Shown here: in pieces, positions 32,828-41,528 of the stretch
Numbering within the stretch: position 1 is the stretch's first letter
How the letters are laid out: each line of letters starts with the position of its first letter
DNA from: Sulfitobacter sp.
GTDB lineage: Bacteria > Pseudomonadota > Alphaproteobacteria > Rhodobacterales > Rhodobacteraceae
Direction of reading: 5' to 3'
Length of the DNA stretch: 58,920 nucleotides
Assembly: GCA_024637305.1 (NCBI GenBank)
Contig: JAGXFI010000164.1
Span: forward strand, 1 to 58,920
Made by a program: the position numbers and the translations under genes
Notes under the pieces: generated by a model
The model's input: only the letters and a program-made list of their open reading frames with translations
Told to the model about the DNA's origin: nothing
Databases searched by the model: none

Positions 32828-33725
32828 GTCCTCTTGTCATGGCTTCCGCCGGCAGGCTGGTGCCTGCTCTTTTGCGAAAGGGATCCTCTGTCAGGGTGGC
32901 AAGGCCGTCAGCGCCGGCGTGAAGCCACATCATGTCGTCAGCGTAGGTCTCGCGCAGCGCTGCGGATTGCGCGGGCGTAAAGGGCTGCCAGCGGCCATCG
33001 CCCTCCGGCAGTGACTGCACCGGGCCGCCACGTTCGGAAAGCAGCGTACGCAAGTCACGCAGGTCAGGCGAACGGTTGAGCCAGTTCGCACGCTGCGCCG
33101 TCGGCGCAGCGCGTCCCGTGGCCACGCCAAGCAGCGTATCAGGACGGCCCGCGATATGTTCGAACGGGATCGCTATGATCTGCGCGTTTGGCAGGGCGCA
33201 GGCGAGATCGGTAATGACATCGCGCCATCCCCGCGCGGAACAGGCGATCTGGTCGAGCTTGCGGAGTTCGGGCATATTCTGCCCCCGCGCGACGGTATAC
33301 GCGGCGACAGAAGCCCACCAAAGGTCGAGCGCCCGCAGGGTGATGACCACGCGGTCCACACGTCCGCCGAACGCCGCCGAAACCCGCGCCATCCGTTCAC
33401 CCACTGCGGGATAAAGCATGCCCGCCAACAGGCAGGCACGCGGGGAGCCCATCATGTTCTCGTCGGTCACCAACATGCGTGCGACACCCGCTTTTTCCGC
33501 CAGAGCAAGATGCATCTGCACGCGGCCCTCCGCACGGCGTTGCAGGTTGCGGCCCCTCGCAGTACCCGAACCTGGGAACAGCCCCGAAAACAGCCCCTTA
33601 CGAAGCCGTCTGGGCCCCCAATAGCCTGTCCCGTCCGCCGCCAGACAGGCGGTATTCCCGCGCAGATAGCTTTGAAAACTGGTTGTACCGGTACGGTGCG
33701 CGCCCGCGTGCAAGATAATATCCAT
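32781..33725 (-). CDS. sulfotransferase-like P-loop protein
   Basis: [28 protein letters not shown]-loop-like GAHRTGTTS. Overlaps the scpA 5' end by up to 47 bp. Confidence 0.7.
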   Translation of the reverse strand: MDIILHAGAHRTGTTSFQSYLRGNTACLAADGTGYWGPRRLRKGLFSGLFPGSGTARGRNLQRRAEGRVQMHLALAEKAGVARMLVTDENMMGSPRACLLAGMLYPAVGERMARVSAAFGGRVDRVVITLRALDLWWASVAAYTVARGQNMPELRKLDQIACSARGWRDVITDLACALPNAQIIAIPFEHIAGRPDTLLGVATGRAAPTAQRANWLNRSPDLRDLRTLLSERGGPVQSLPEGDGRWQPFTPAQSAALRETYADDMMWLHAGADGLATLTEDPFRKRAGTSLPAEAMTRGHDDDQRRQDNVAQSG

Positions 33726-33896
33726 GACCCTGACAATGCCCCCAAAGCAGGTCGCCGCCCCGGCCGGCAATATCGCGGGGAATACCGCGACAGTCATGGC
33801 GCAAAACCTGTTGCACGGGGCTTAATGTTAAAATCTGACTTATCCCCCTTCGCAATCTGTGCAGCGCGGCTTATATCGGAGCACAGGGGAGAAGCT

Positions 33897-34358
33897 ATGA
33901 AATTCATCTTATCGGCTGTTTTCGCGGGACTAATTGCCGTTTCGGCGCACGCGCAAGAGACCGCAGACGCGGACATTGAAACGCTGTTTGCACCAGCGGA
34001 TATGGCAGATTTGAGCCAATTTAAGTGGAAAAAGCGGCCGATCCTGGTGTTCGCCGACAGCGAAGCAGATCCGGCCTTTCTCGAACAGATGGAATATCTG
34101 TCAGAACGGCAGGATGCGCTCAAGGAGCGTGACGTGATTGTTCTGGTCGATACCGATCCCGCAGCCCGATCGCCCCTGCGCCTCTTGCTGAGACCACGTG
34201 GCTTCATGCTGGTGCTGGTTGGCAAGGATGGCGGCATAAAACTGCGCAAACCGCTTCCCTGGGATGTCCGCGAAATCACCCGCAGTATCGACAAGATGCC
34301 ATTACGGCAGCGCGAGATCCGTGAGAGCAACGACGGCGACAGCGATTTCCTGGACTGA
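33897..34358 (+). CDS. DUF4174-domain secreted protein
   Basis: MKFILSAVFAGLIAVSAHAQ...LSQFKWKKRPILVFADSEADPAFLEQMEYL...RDVIVLVDTDP. Confidence 0.8.
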   Translation: MKFILSAVFAGLIAVSAHAQETADADIETLFAPADMADLSQFKWKKRPILVFADSEADPAFLEQMEYLSERQDALKERDVIVLVDTDPAARSPLRLLLRPRGFMLVLVGKDGGIKLRKPLPWDVREITRSIDKMPLRQREIRESNDGDSDFLD

Positions 34359-34367
34359 AATCGACCA

Positions 34368-34387
34368 GCGCCGCTGATCAGCGGCGC
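34368..34387. repeat. 20-bp perfect palindrome GCGCCGCTGATCAGCGGCGC
   Basis: Directly read; sits about 10 bp after the DUF4174 stop codon. Confidence 0.75.
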
Positions 34388-34457
34388 GATCCGGCAAATA
34401 CCGCCCCCCCGGGCCGGCGACAGTCCTGTCAGGCCATGCGGACGGGTGACTGGCACC

Positions 34458-36503
34458 TCACTCGAACTCCATGATGACGTCGTCCACCGCCAGGCTGTCA
34501 CCTGCGGCTGCGTTTATCTTGGCCACGGTTCCCCTGCGTTCTGCGCGCAGGATGTTTTCCATCTTCATCGCCTCGATGGTACAAAGCGCCTGGCCCTCCT
34601 GCACCTCATCACCTGTTTCCACGTTCAATTTCACCACCAGCCCCGGCATCGGGCAAAGAAGCAGCCTGGAGGTATCGGGTGGCAGCTTTTCAGGCATCTT
34701 GCGGGCCAGTTCAGCCTGACGGGGCGTGCGCACATGTACCTTGATGTCGGCCCCGCGGCTTCGGATGCGGAAACCGCCCGAGATCTTGCCGACCTTCAGG
34801 ATCAGCGGCGCGTCTGCAACCGTCATCGTCGCCAGTTGGTCACCGGGTGTCCAGTTTCCGCTCACCCGCAGGGACTTGCCATCTTCGAAGCGAACGGTCG
34901 ACCCTGCGGTGTCGGCCTCGATCACCACGTCAAAGCTGTGCCCTTGCAACGTAACATTCCAGTCGCTGCCGACCTTGCGTTCGTGGTTGTCCATCCGGCC
35001 CGAAACGCGGGCGCGCCTGATCTCTGCGACGCGGTGCATCGCGGCAGTGGCGGCGGCGATCCGGCGCAACTCGCCCTCCGAAAGCTCCACGCCCTGAAAA
35101 CCTTCGGGGTATTCTTCTTCTATGAAGGCTGTGGTCATGTCGCCCGAGATGAATTTGGGATGATCCATCACCGCCGACAGGAACGGCAGGTTATGGCCAA
35201 TGCCTTCGACCTCGAAACTGTCCAGCGCCACGCGCATCGCCTCTATCGCCTCCGCCCGGGTGGGGGCCCAAGTGCACAGCTTGGCGATCATCGGGTCATA
35301 ATACATACTGATTTCGCCACCCTCGTAGACGCCGGTGTCGTTGCGCACGGCCATATCGCCGGGTGCCGCGTCCCCTTGCCACGTACCCTGCTCCAAGAGA
35401 GGGCCAGCGGCGACCTCGGCAGGCGGACGGTAGCGTGTCAAACGCCCGATTGACGGCAGGAATCCGCGATAGGGGTCTTCGGCGTAGAGACGGTTCTCGA
35501 TCGCCCAACCGGTCAGCGTCACATCGCCTTGGGTGATCGACAGCTTCTCGCCATTCGCCACGCGGATCATCTGTTCGACAAGATCGACACCGGTGATCAA
35601 CTCCGTCACAGGGTGTTCCACCTGCAGACGGGTGTTCATTTCAAGAAAGTAGAAATTCTTGTCGCCATCCACGATGAATTCCACCGTGCCTGCGGAGCTG
35701 TAGCCAACGGCCTGCGCCAGCGCGACGGCCTGTTCGCCCATGGCCTTGCGCGTTGCTTCGTCAAGGAAAGGCGATGGGGCTTCTTCGACGACCTTCTGGT
35801 TGCGGCGCTGGATCGAACATTCACGCTCGCCCAGATAGATGCCGTTGCCGTGGCTGTCACACAGAACCTGGATTTCGATATGGCGCGGCTGGGTCACGAA
35901 TTTCTCGATGAAAATCCGGTCGTCGCCAAACGAATTGGCGGCTTCGTTTTTCGAGCTTTGAAATCCCTCGCGGGCCTCTTCGTCATTCCAGGCAATGCGC
36001 ATACCCTTGCCGCCACCACCGGCGGATGCCTTGAGCATCACCGGATAGCCGACCTCATTGGAAATCTTCACAGCCTCGTCCGCATCCGCGATCAGGCCCA
36101 TGTATCCCGGCACGGTGCTGACGCCAGCTTCCTGCGCGATCTTCTTGGAGGTAATCTTGTCCCCCATCTTTTCGATCGCGCCGACAGGGGGCCCGATAAA
36201 GGTGACGCCAACAGCATCCAACGCCTGTGCGAATTTGGAATTCTCGGACAGGAAACCGTAGCCCGGATGCACCGCCTGCGCGCCGGACGCCTTGATCGCC
36301 TCCATCACCTTTTCGATGACGATATAGGACTGGTTTGCAGGAGCAGGACCAATATGGATCGCTTCATCCGCCATCTCCACGTGGAGCGCGGCGCGGTCGG
36401 CGTCGGAATAGACCGCCACCGTCTTGATGCCCATCTTGCGGGCGCTTTTGATGACGCGGCAGGCGATTTCGCCGCGGTTTGCGATCAGGATCTTGTCAAA
36501 CAT
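34458..36503 (-). CDS. pccA: propionyl-CoA carboxylase, biotin carboxylase/biotin carrier (alpha) subunit
   Basis: MFDKILIANRGEIACRVIKSARKMGIKTVAVYSDADRAALH...; C-terminal biotinyl motif CTIEAMKMEN. Confidence 0.95.
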   Translation of the reverse strand: MFDKILIANRGEIACRVIKSARKMGIKTVAVYSDADRAALHVEMADEAIHIGPAPANQSYIVIEKVMEAIKASGAQAVHPGYGFLSENSKFAQALDAVGVTFIGPPVGAIEKMGDKITSKKIAQEAGVSTVPGYMGLIADADEAVKISNEVGYPVMLKASAGGGGKGMRIAWNDEEAREGFQSSKNEAANSFGDDRIFIEKFVTQPRHIEIQVLCDSHGNGIYLGERECSIQRRNQKVVEEAPSPFLDEATRKAMGEQAVALAQAVGYSSAGTVEFIVDGDKNFYFLEMNTRLQVEHPVTELITGVDLVEQMIRVANGEKLSITQGDVTLTGWAIENRLYAEDPYRGFLPSIGRLTRYRPPAEVAAGPLLEQGTWQGDAAPGDMAVRNDTGVYEGGEISMYYDPMIAKLCTWAPTRAEAIEAMRVALDSFEVEGIGHNLPFLSAVMDHPKFISGDMTTAFIEEEYPEGFQGVELSEGELRRIAAATAAMHRVAEIRRARVSGRMDNHERKVGSDWNVTLQGHSFDVVIEADTAGSTVRFEDGKSLRVSGNWTPGDQLATMTVADAPLILKVGKISGGFRIRSRGADIKVHVRTPRQAELARKMPEKLPPDTSRLLLCPMPGLVVKLNVETGDEVQEGQALCTIEAMKMENILRAERRGTVAKINAAAGDSLAVDDVIMEFE

Positions 36504-36531
36504 TGCTGTCCCTTTGATTTAGGCTAGACAT

Positions 36532-36568
36532 AAAAAAACCCCCGCCGGCGAGATGCCGGAGAGGGTCG
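36532..36568 (-). terminator. intrinsic terminator downstream of small lipoprotein gene
   Basis: Minus strand: ccctctCCGGCatctcGCCGGcgggggTTTTTTTa. Confidence 0.75.
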
Positions 36569-36595
36569 GAATAAGATGCGCGGATGCGCTTTGGG

Positions 36596-36802
36596 TCAGT
36601 TGCAGCGATGCGGGTAGGCTTGGCAATATGCGACGTTGCCAGCCGCGCCGACCGCCGCACCCGTGCCGATGCTACCATCGGTGATTGCCGCCACCCCGGC
36701 ACCGATCGCAGCACCACCGATCGCCTGATCGCCGAGCGTGTCACCGCAGGCCGCGAGACCTGCACATCCTGCGAGAATAAGAACCATCGTACGAATTTGC
36801 AT
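36596..36802 (-). CDS. small lipoprotein with glycine-zipper-like region
   Basis: MQIRTMVLILAGCAGLAACGDTLGDQAIGGAAIGAGVAAITDGSIGTGAAVGAAG; lipobox LAAC. Confidence 0.75.
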   Translation of the reverse strand: MQIRTMVLILAGCAGLAACGDTLGDQAIGGAAIGAGVAAITDGSIGTGAAVGAAGNVAYCQAYPHRCN

Positions 36803-36830
36803 TGCCTTGTTCCTGTACCTGTTGGTGTTA

Positions 36831-36854
36831 GCAAGAAAACGCCGCTAAGCGGCG
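36831..36854 (-). terminator. intrinsic terminator CGCCGCTTAGCGGCG-TTTTCTT
   Basis: Perfect stem with T-rich tail on the minus strand; ends about 30 nt before the 36802 start codon. Confidence 0.7.
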
Positions 36855-37088
36855 ATTGTTCCACTAACTGTTTCAAAAAAGCGGACGACGAGCCCGTTTC
36901 CTGGGCCAGCCGCCCGTAAAGGGAAGGGGTATGGTTCTCAATCGCGCAGCCTGCAGCATCTGAAATTGCAAACCGCGCACCCCGAAAGCTGGCGTATGTC
37001 GCGGCATGTGCCAAGATGGAACGGGCAACCGGCATAAAACCGGCTGAGAATGGCTCAGGGCGATAAGATGTGCGCGACAACATGCCTA

Positions 37089-37451
37089 CTAATCTCCGAA
37101 AGCTTCGGGAAACGCCGCGCGGGCTGCGCTCTCGTTGATGACAAGCATCGATTCGTAATTTGCAGGATCAAACGGATCGGTCGCGGGCAGGACTTCGCGA
37201 CCGAAGAGCCACGAAAGACGACCGGCGTCGAGATTGCCCCGCTCAAATGGCTGATCCCCGAAATGTTCCCACAAGGCGGCCATGAATGCGATATCGGCAC
37301 GCTTATCCGGCGCACGGCGGTCGGAGCGTCGCTCGCGCTGTGTCAGCGGCGTGGCTCCCTTGGGATTGGCGCGGCGGAGGGTGAATTGAAAATCAGTGCC
37401 AGAAAGGCGGCCGGGAAAACCGCGATGCTTCAGCATGTAATCTAGTGCCAT
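37089..37451 (-). CDS. conserved hypothetical protein
   Basis: 120-aa ORF MALDYMLKHRGFPGRLSGTDFQFTLRRANPKGATPL... in the pccB-pccA interval. Confidence 0.65.
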   Translation of the reverse strand: MALDYMLKHRGFPGRLSGTDFQFTLRRANPKGATPLTQRERRSDRRAPDKRADIAFMAALWEHFGDQPFERGNLDAGRLSWLFGREVLPATDPFDPANYESMLVINESAARAAFPEAFGD

Positions 37452-37476
37452 GAGGTTGCCCCCGTGGCATCGCTCA

Positions 37477-37507
37477 GGACGGGCGCGCCCCTGTGGTGCG
37501 CCCGTCC
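37477..37507. terminator. 10-bp stem inverted repeat GGACGGGCGC...GCGCCCGTCC
   Basis: Perfect stem, 11-nt loop, just downstream of the 48-aa lipoprotein ORF; no T-tract. Confidence 0.45.
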
Positions 37508-37517
37508 TTCCGCGTCA

Positions 37518-37664
37518 TTATTTGTATTTGCCGGTATATGCCGGTTCGACCGAAATGGGCTCGGGATCGACCACGACGAACTCTTCGACCTGCTGCTCGC
37601 GCGCACAGGCGGCGACGACGGCGATGAAACCGAAAGCTGCCAACAATTTGATGCTCTTCGACAT
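37518..37664 (-). CDS. 48-aa predicted lipoprotein
   Basis: Minus strand gacAGGAGaaccag-ATG: MSKSIKLLAAFGFIAVVAACAREQQVEEFVVVDPEPISVEPAYTGKYK*; lipobox VAAC. Not in the supplied ORF track (too short). Confidence 0.75.
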   Translation of the reverse strand: MSKSIKLLAAFGFIAVVAACAREQQVEEFVVVDPEPISVEPAYTGKYK

Positions 37665-37878
37665 CTGGTTCTCCTGTCATTTGTTGCACGGCCATGCGGG
37701 GCTTGCTGCGCCGCGATTGCCGCGTTGGGATTGGGTACGGTTAGCCCGCTACCCATATGCATTTTACCGTAGCGTGCGGACCGGGGATATCCAGCGTACA
37801 GCATTCGCGCAGGCTGTGACGGGAAAGCCGCAAAAGAGGCGAGGCATGAAGAATGCGCCGCAAGATGTTGTGTTTGCA

Positions 37879-38250
37879 TCAAAACTCCTCCCAGATGCAG
37901 GCCCCGTCGCGGATGCGAAATGCCTCGAAAAATTGGGTGACGTCAGGATCAGGCACACCGAATTCAGTCGCGCGGTCGGCCAGTGAGATCACGATCATAT
38001 CACCGGTTAGCTGATAGTCAGCCATATAGGGTACTGCCAGCGCATCGCACAGATGCAGAAAATCCGGCACTGTATCGGCATAGTCCAACGCGCCCGTGTC
38101 CCGCGCGATTTGAGGCGCGACAAAACGGAATCGCAGCCACGTCTGTGTATCCTGACGGTCCACCAGCACCTCCTGCAACTCCAGCGGTTGACCGGATGGA
38201 ACGTTTATGGCCAAGGCGGGTGTGGCCGCCAGTATCAGTGCCAGAAGCAT
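37879..38250 (-). CDS. DUF6497-like secreted hypothetical protein
   Basis: MLLALILAATPALAINVPSGQPLELQEVLVDRQDTQTWLRFRFVAPQIARD; signal peptide. Confidence 0.7.
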   Translation of the reverse strand: MLLALILAATPALAINVPSGQPLELQEVLVDRQDTQTWLRFRFVAPQIARDTGALDYADTVPDFLHLCDALAVPYMADYQLTGDMIVISLADRATEFGVPDPDVTQFFEAFRIRDGACIWEEF

Positions 38251-38252
38251 TC

Positions 38253-38453
38253 TTATAGCGCCCCTTCGTAAAAGGTGGCGAATTGCAGCACGCAGGACCC
38301 TGCACGGATTACATGCGCGCCATATGCGCCCTTGCTGGCTGATTTGACCCCGAGGGCACGGCATTCAAAGAACGGCCACAAACCCGCGCCTTCGAATTTG
38401 CCGTCATCGGCATGGGCAATCGTGAGGGACCGGTTTTTGAAAGAGGAGGACAT
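38253..38453 (-). CDS. small conserved hypothetical protein
   Basis: 66-aa ORF MSSSFKNRSLTIAHADDGKFEGAGLWPFFECRALGV..., 3 bp from the next gene, same strand as pccB. Confidence 0.55.
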   Translation of the reverse strand: MSSSFKNRSLTIAHADDGKFEGAGLWPFFECRALGVKSASKGAYGAHVIRAGSCVLQFATFYEGAL

Positions 38454-38507
38454 GGGATTCTCCGTGAGACAGGGCGAAGGTCCGGCGCAGGGGCCGGACC
38501 CCCGACT

Positions 38508-40040
38508 TTATAGCGGAATATTATCGTGCTTCTTCCACGGTGTGACGACCTTCTTGTTCCGCAGTGATGCGAAAGCGCGCGCCACCCGTTTCCGGGTCGT
38601 GCGCGGCTGGATCACCTCGTCGATGAAACCGCGTTCGGCGGCGACGAAGGGGTTGGCAAACCGGGCCTCGTAATCGGCGGTGTGCTTGGCAATCTTGTCC
38701 GCGTCCCCCAGATCGGCACGGTGGATGATCTCCGTCGCGCCCTTGGCCCCCATCACGGCGACCTCTGCCGTGGGCCAGGCATAGTTGAAATCCGACCGCA
38801 GATGCTTGGACGCCATGACGTCATAGGCACCGCCGTACGCCTTGCGGGTAATCACCGTAACCATCGGCACCGTTGCTTCACCATAGGCAAACAACAGCTT
38901 GGCCCCGTGCTTGATCACGCCGCCAAATTCCTGGGACGTGCCAGGCAGAAAGCCGGGAACGTCCACCAAAGTCAGGATCGGGATTTCGAACGCATCGCAA
39001 AACCGCACGAAGCGTGCGGCCTTTCGGGAGCTGTCGATATCCAGACACCCCGCCAACACCATTGGCTGGTTCGCGACGACGCCGACGCTGCGCCCTTCGA
39101 TACGAATGAAACCGGTTACGATATTCTTGGCGAAGTTTTCCTGAATCTCGTAGAAATCACCCTCATCGGCGAGCTTGAGGATCAATTCCTTCATGTCATA
39201 GGGCGTGTTGGCATTCTCTGGGACCAGCGTATCGAGTGACGGTTCGATCCTTTCTGGGTCGTCGAAAAACGGGCGCACCGGTGGCTTTTCGCGATTATTG
39301 GCTGGCAGCAGGTCGACCAGACGGCGGACTTCGGCCAGCGCTTCGACGTCGTTTTCAAACGCAGCATCCGCGACTGAGGATTTTCGCGTGTGTGTGCTTG
39401 CCCCGCCTAGCTCTTCCGCCGTCACCACCTCGTTGGTGACTGTCTTCACGACGTCCGGGCCGGTTACGAACATGTAAGAGCTGTCTTTAACCATGAAAAT
39501 AAAGTCGGTCATCGCAGGCGAATAGACTGCCCCACCGGCGCAGGGGCCCATGATGACGCTGATCTGGGGAATGACACCAGAGGCCTCGATATTGCGCTGG
39601 AATACTTCGGCGTATCCTGCAAGCGATGCGACGCCTTCCTGAATACGCGCACCGCCGGAATCGTTGATGCCGATGACCGGCGCGCCGTTCTGGATCGCCA
39701 TATCCATGATCTTGCAGATTTTTTGTGCGTGGGTTTCCGACAGCGATCCGCCGAACACCGTGAAATCCTGCGAGAACAGATAGACCAGCCGCCCGTTGAT
39801 CGTGCCCCACCCCGTGACCACACCATCGCCCGCCGGTTTCTGCTGCTCCATCCCGAAGTCGGTGCAACGATGGGTGACGAACATATCGAACTCTTCGAAG
39901 CTGCCTTCGTCCAACAGCAGATCGACCCGTTCACGTGCTGTCAGTTTTCCACGGGCGTGTTGGGCGTCGATCCGTTTTTGACCACCCCCCATACGCGCAG
40001 CTTCGCGGCGGGTTTCGAGCTGTTCGAGAATGTCTTTCAT
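38508..40040 (-). CDS. pccB: propionyl-CoA carboxylase beta (carboxyltransferase) subunit
   Basis: [59 protein letters not shown]...[16 protein letters not shown]. Confidence 0.95.
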   Translation of the reverse strand: MKDILEQLETRREAARMGGGQKRIDAQHARGKLTARERVDLLLDEGSFEEFDMFVTHRCTDFGMEQQKPAGDGVVTGWGTINGRLVYLFSQDFTVFGGSLSETHAQKICKIMDMAIQNGAPVIGINDSGGARIQEGVASLAGYAEVFQRNIEASGVIPQISVIMGPCAGGAVYSPAMTDFIFMVKDSSYMFVTGPDVVKTVTNEVVTAEELGGASTHTRKSSVADAAFENDVEALAEVRRLVDLLPANNREKPPVRPFFDDPERIEPSLDTLVPENANTPYDMKELILKLADEGDFYEIQENFAKNIVTGFIRIEGRSVGVVANQPMVLAGCLDIDSSRKAARFVRFCDAFEIPILTLVDVPGFLPGTSQEFGGVIKHGAKLLFAYGEATVPMVTVITRKAYGGAYDVMASKHLRSDFNYAWPTAEVAVMGAKGATEIIHRADLGDADKIAKHTADYEARFANPFVAAERGFIDEVIQPRTTRKRVARAFASLRNKKVVTPWKKHDNIPL

Positions 40041-40107
40041 GGCGTGCTCCGTGGCTAAGGCTCGCGCGAACCTAGCGAAAACGACGCGATAGACAAAGAC
40101 CAATTGT

Positions 40108-40162
40108 GCTAATTTGCAAACTATATGCAGCTAACCTGTTGCAAATTGCAAATCAGCTAACC
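40108..40162. promoter_or_regulatory. TTTGCAAA/TTGCAAA and CAGCTAACC repeat array (candidate PccR/ScfR operator)
   Basis: gctaaTTTGCAAActatatgCAGCTAACCtgTTGCAAATTGCAAATCAGCTAACC in the pccB/MFS divergent promoter. Confidence 0.65.
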
Positions 40163-40210
40163 CTCGTTTTGCGATGGACATCCGCAAAAGCTGGGACTAG
40201 TTGCATTTGC

Positions 40211-41449
40211 ATGCAGCACACCGATCCCGCTGCGCCGGTGATCCGTTTTGCCGACCGCAGCACGCCCCCGCATATCCTGACCTTGATCTTCCTTGCGGGA
40301 ACATCTGCGATCGTGATGAATATTTTCCTGCCGTCCCTGACGGACATGGCTGAATATTTCGACACGGAATACAGTGTAATCCAGCTGTCCGTTCCGTTGT
40401 ATCTGTTTTGCAGCGCTATCATCCAGCTGTTCATCGGGCCGATTTCCGACAAATACGGACGTCGGTCGGTGCTGTTGTGGGGGTTGGTGATGTTCAGCAT
40501 CGCCACGCTTGGATGTATCTTTGCGCCAAGCGTCGGAGTATTCTTGTTCTTCCGCATGTGTCAGGCCATCGCCGCCGTCACGATGGTCATCAGCCGCGCT
40601 GTGATCCGCGACATGTATGCGCAAGACCGCGCAGCCTCCGTGATTGGTTACGTAACGATGGGCATGGCCGTGGTGCCCATGATCAGCCCCGCGCTGGGCG
40701 GAGCCTTGCAGGAGCTTTTCGGCTGGAAGGCAAGCTTCTGGGCTTTGCTCTTGGTTGGCGTCGGTGTCTTCATGCTGGTTCTGTTCGATCACGGAGAGAC
40801 ATCCATCGCGTCGGGCAAGACGCTATACCAACAGTTCCGCGAATATCCCGAGCTTTTGACCTCGCCGCGGTTCTGGGGCTATTCGCTTGCCGCCGGTTTC
40901 TGTTCCGGCGCGTTCTTTGCCTATCTTGGCGGCGCGCCGTTCGTCGGATCGGTCGTTTTCGGTATGTCGCCGTTCTGGCTTGGGCTTGCCTTCGGTTCAC
41001 CCGCTGTCGGGTATTTTCTGGGCAACTTCATTACCGGTCGCTATGCGACGCGGTTTGGGGTGAATACGCTTGTGCTGGCGGGCTGCCTGGCCAACGCTTT
41101 TGGCAGTTCGCTGTCGCTGATCCTGTTCCTTGCCGGCCATGCCACGCCGCTGACGTTCTTTGGCATGATGACTTTCGTGGGCCTCGGGAACGGGTTGTGC
41201 ATTCCAAACGCGACCGCCGGCATGTTGTCCGTGCGCCCGCATCTAGCGGGTACGGCATCGGGCCTTGGCGGGGCAATCATGATCGGTGGCGGGGCGGGAT
41301 TGGCCGTTCTGGCCGGCAATCTGCTAAGCCCCGAGACAGGTGCCTACCCGTTGCTGTGGATCATGTTGCTGACCGCGGTGGCCGGGGTCGCTTCGATCCT
41401 GGTGGTGGTCTGGCGCGAAAAGAGAATGCCCCCCTTTACCCGACATTAA
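40211..41449 (+). CDS. Bcr/CflA-type MFS multidrug transporter
   Basis: LIFLAGTSAIVMNIFLPSLTDMAEYFDTEYSVIQLSVPLYLFCSAIIQLFIGPISDKYGRRSVLLWGL. Confidence 0.9.
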   Translation: MQHTDPAAPVIRFADRSTPPHILTLIFLAGTSAIVMNIFLPSLTDMAEYFDTEYSVIQLSVPLYLFCSAIIQLFIGPISDKYGRRSVLLWGLVMFSIATLGCIFAPSVGVFLFFRMCQAIAAVTMVISRAVIRDMYAQDRAASVIGYVTMGMAVVPMISPALGGALQELFGWKASFWALLLVGVGVFMLVLFDHGETSIASGKTLYQQFREYPELLTSPRFWGYSLAAGFCSGAFFAYLGGAPFVGSVVFGMSPFWLGLAFGSPAVGYFLGNFITGRYATRFGVNTLVLAGCLANAFGSSLSLILFLAGHATPLTFFGMMTFVGLGNGLCIPNATAGMLSVRPHLAGTASGLGGAIMIGGGAGLAVLAGNLLSPETGAYPLLWIMLLTAVAGVASILVVVWREKRMPPFTRH

Positions 41450-41478
41450 CCATGTTGCGCACATCTTGCCGCGAAAGG

Positions 41479-41517
41479 TTTGCAAAGCTACGCTAACGTG
41501 GCTTGCAAAGTTGCAAA
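41479..41517. promoter_or_regulatory. TTTGCAAA...GCTAAC...TTGCAAAgTTGCAAA array upstream of the pccR-type gene (candidate autoregulatory operator)
   Basis: Directly read: TTTGCAAAgctacGCTAACgtggcTTGCAAAgTTGCAAA, ending 11 bp before the ATG. Confidence 0.65.
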
Positions 41518-41528
41518 GGCGGGGAATC

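Noticed and set aside
30890-32980. 696-aa plus-strand ORF antisense to scpA
   Set aside because: Composition (many H/R/D, no motif) mirrors the codon structure of scpA on the other strand; a typical GC-rich shadow ORF.
36803-37083. Coding potential for ORF 36496..37083 (195 aa, minus)
   Set aside because: It overlaps two terminators and a well-supported lipoprotein gene in another frame; sequence looks non-coding.
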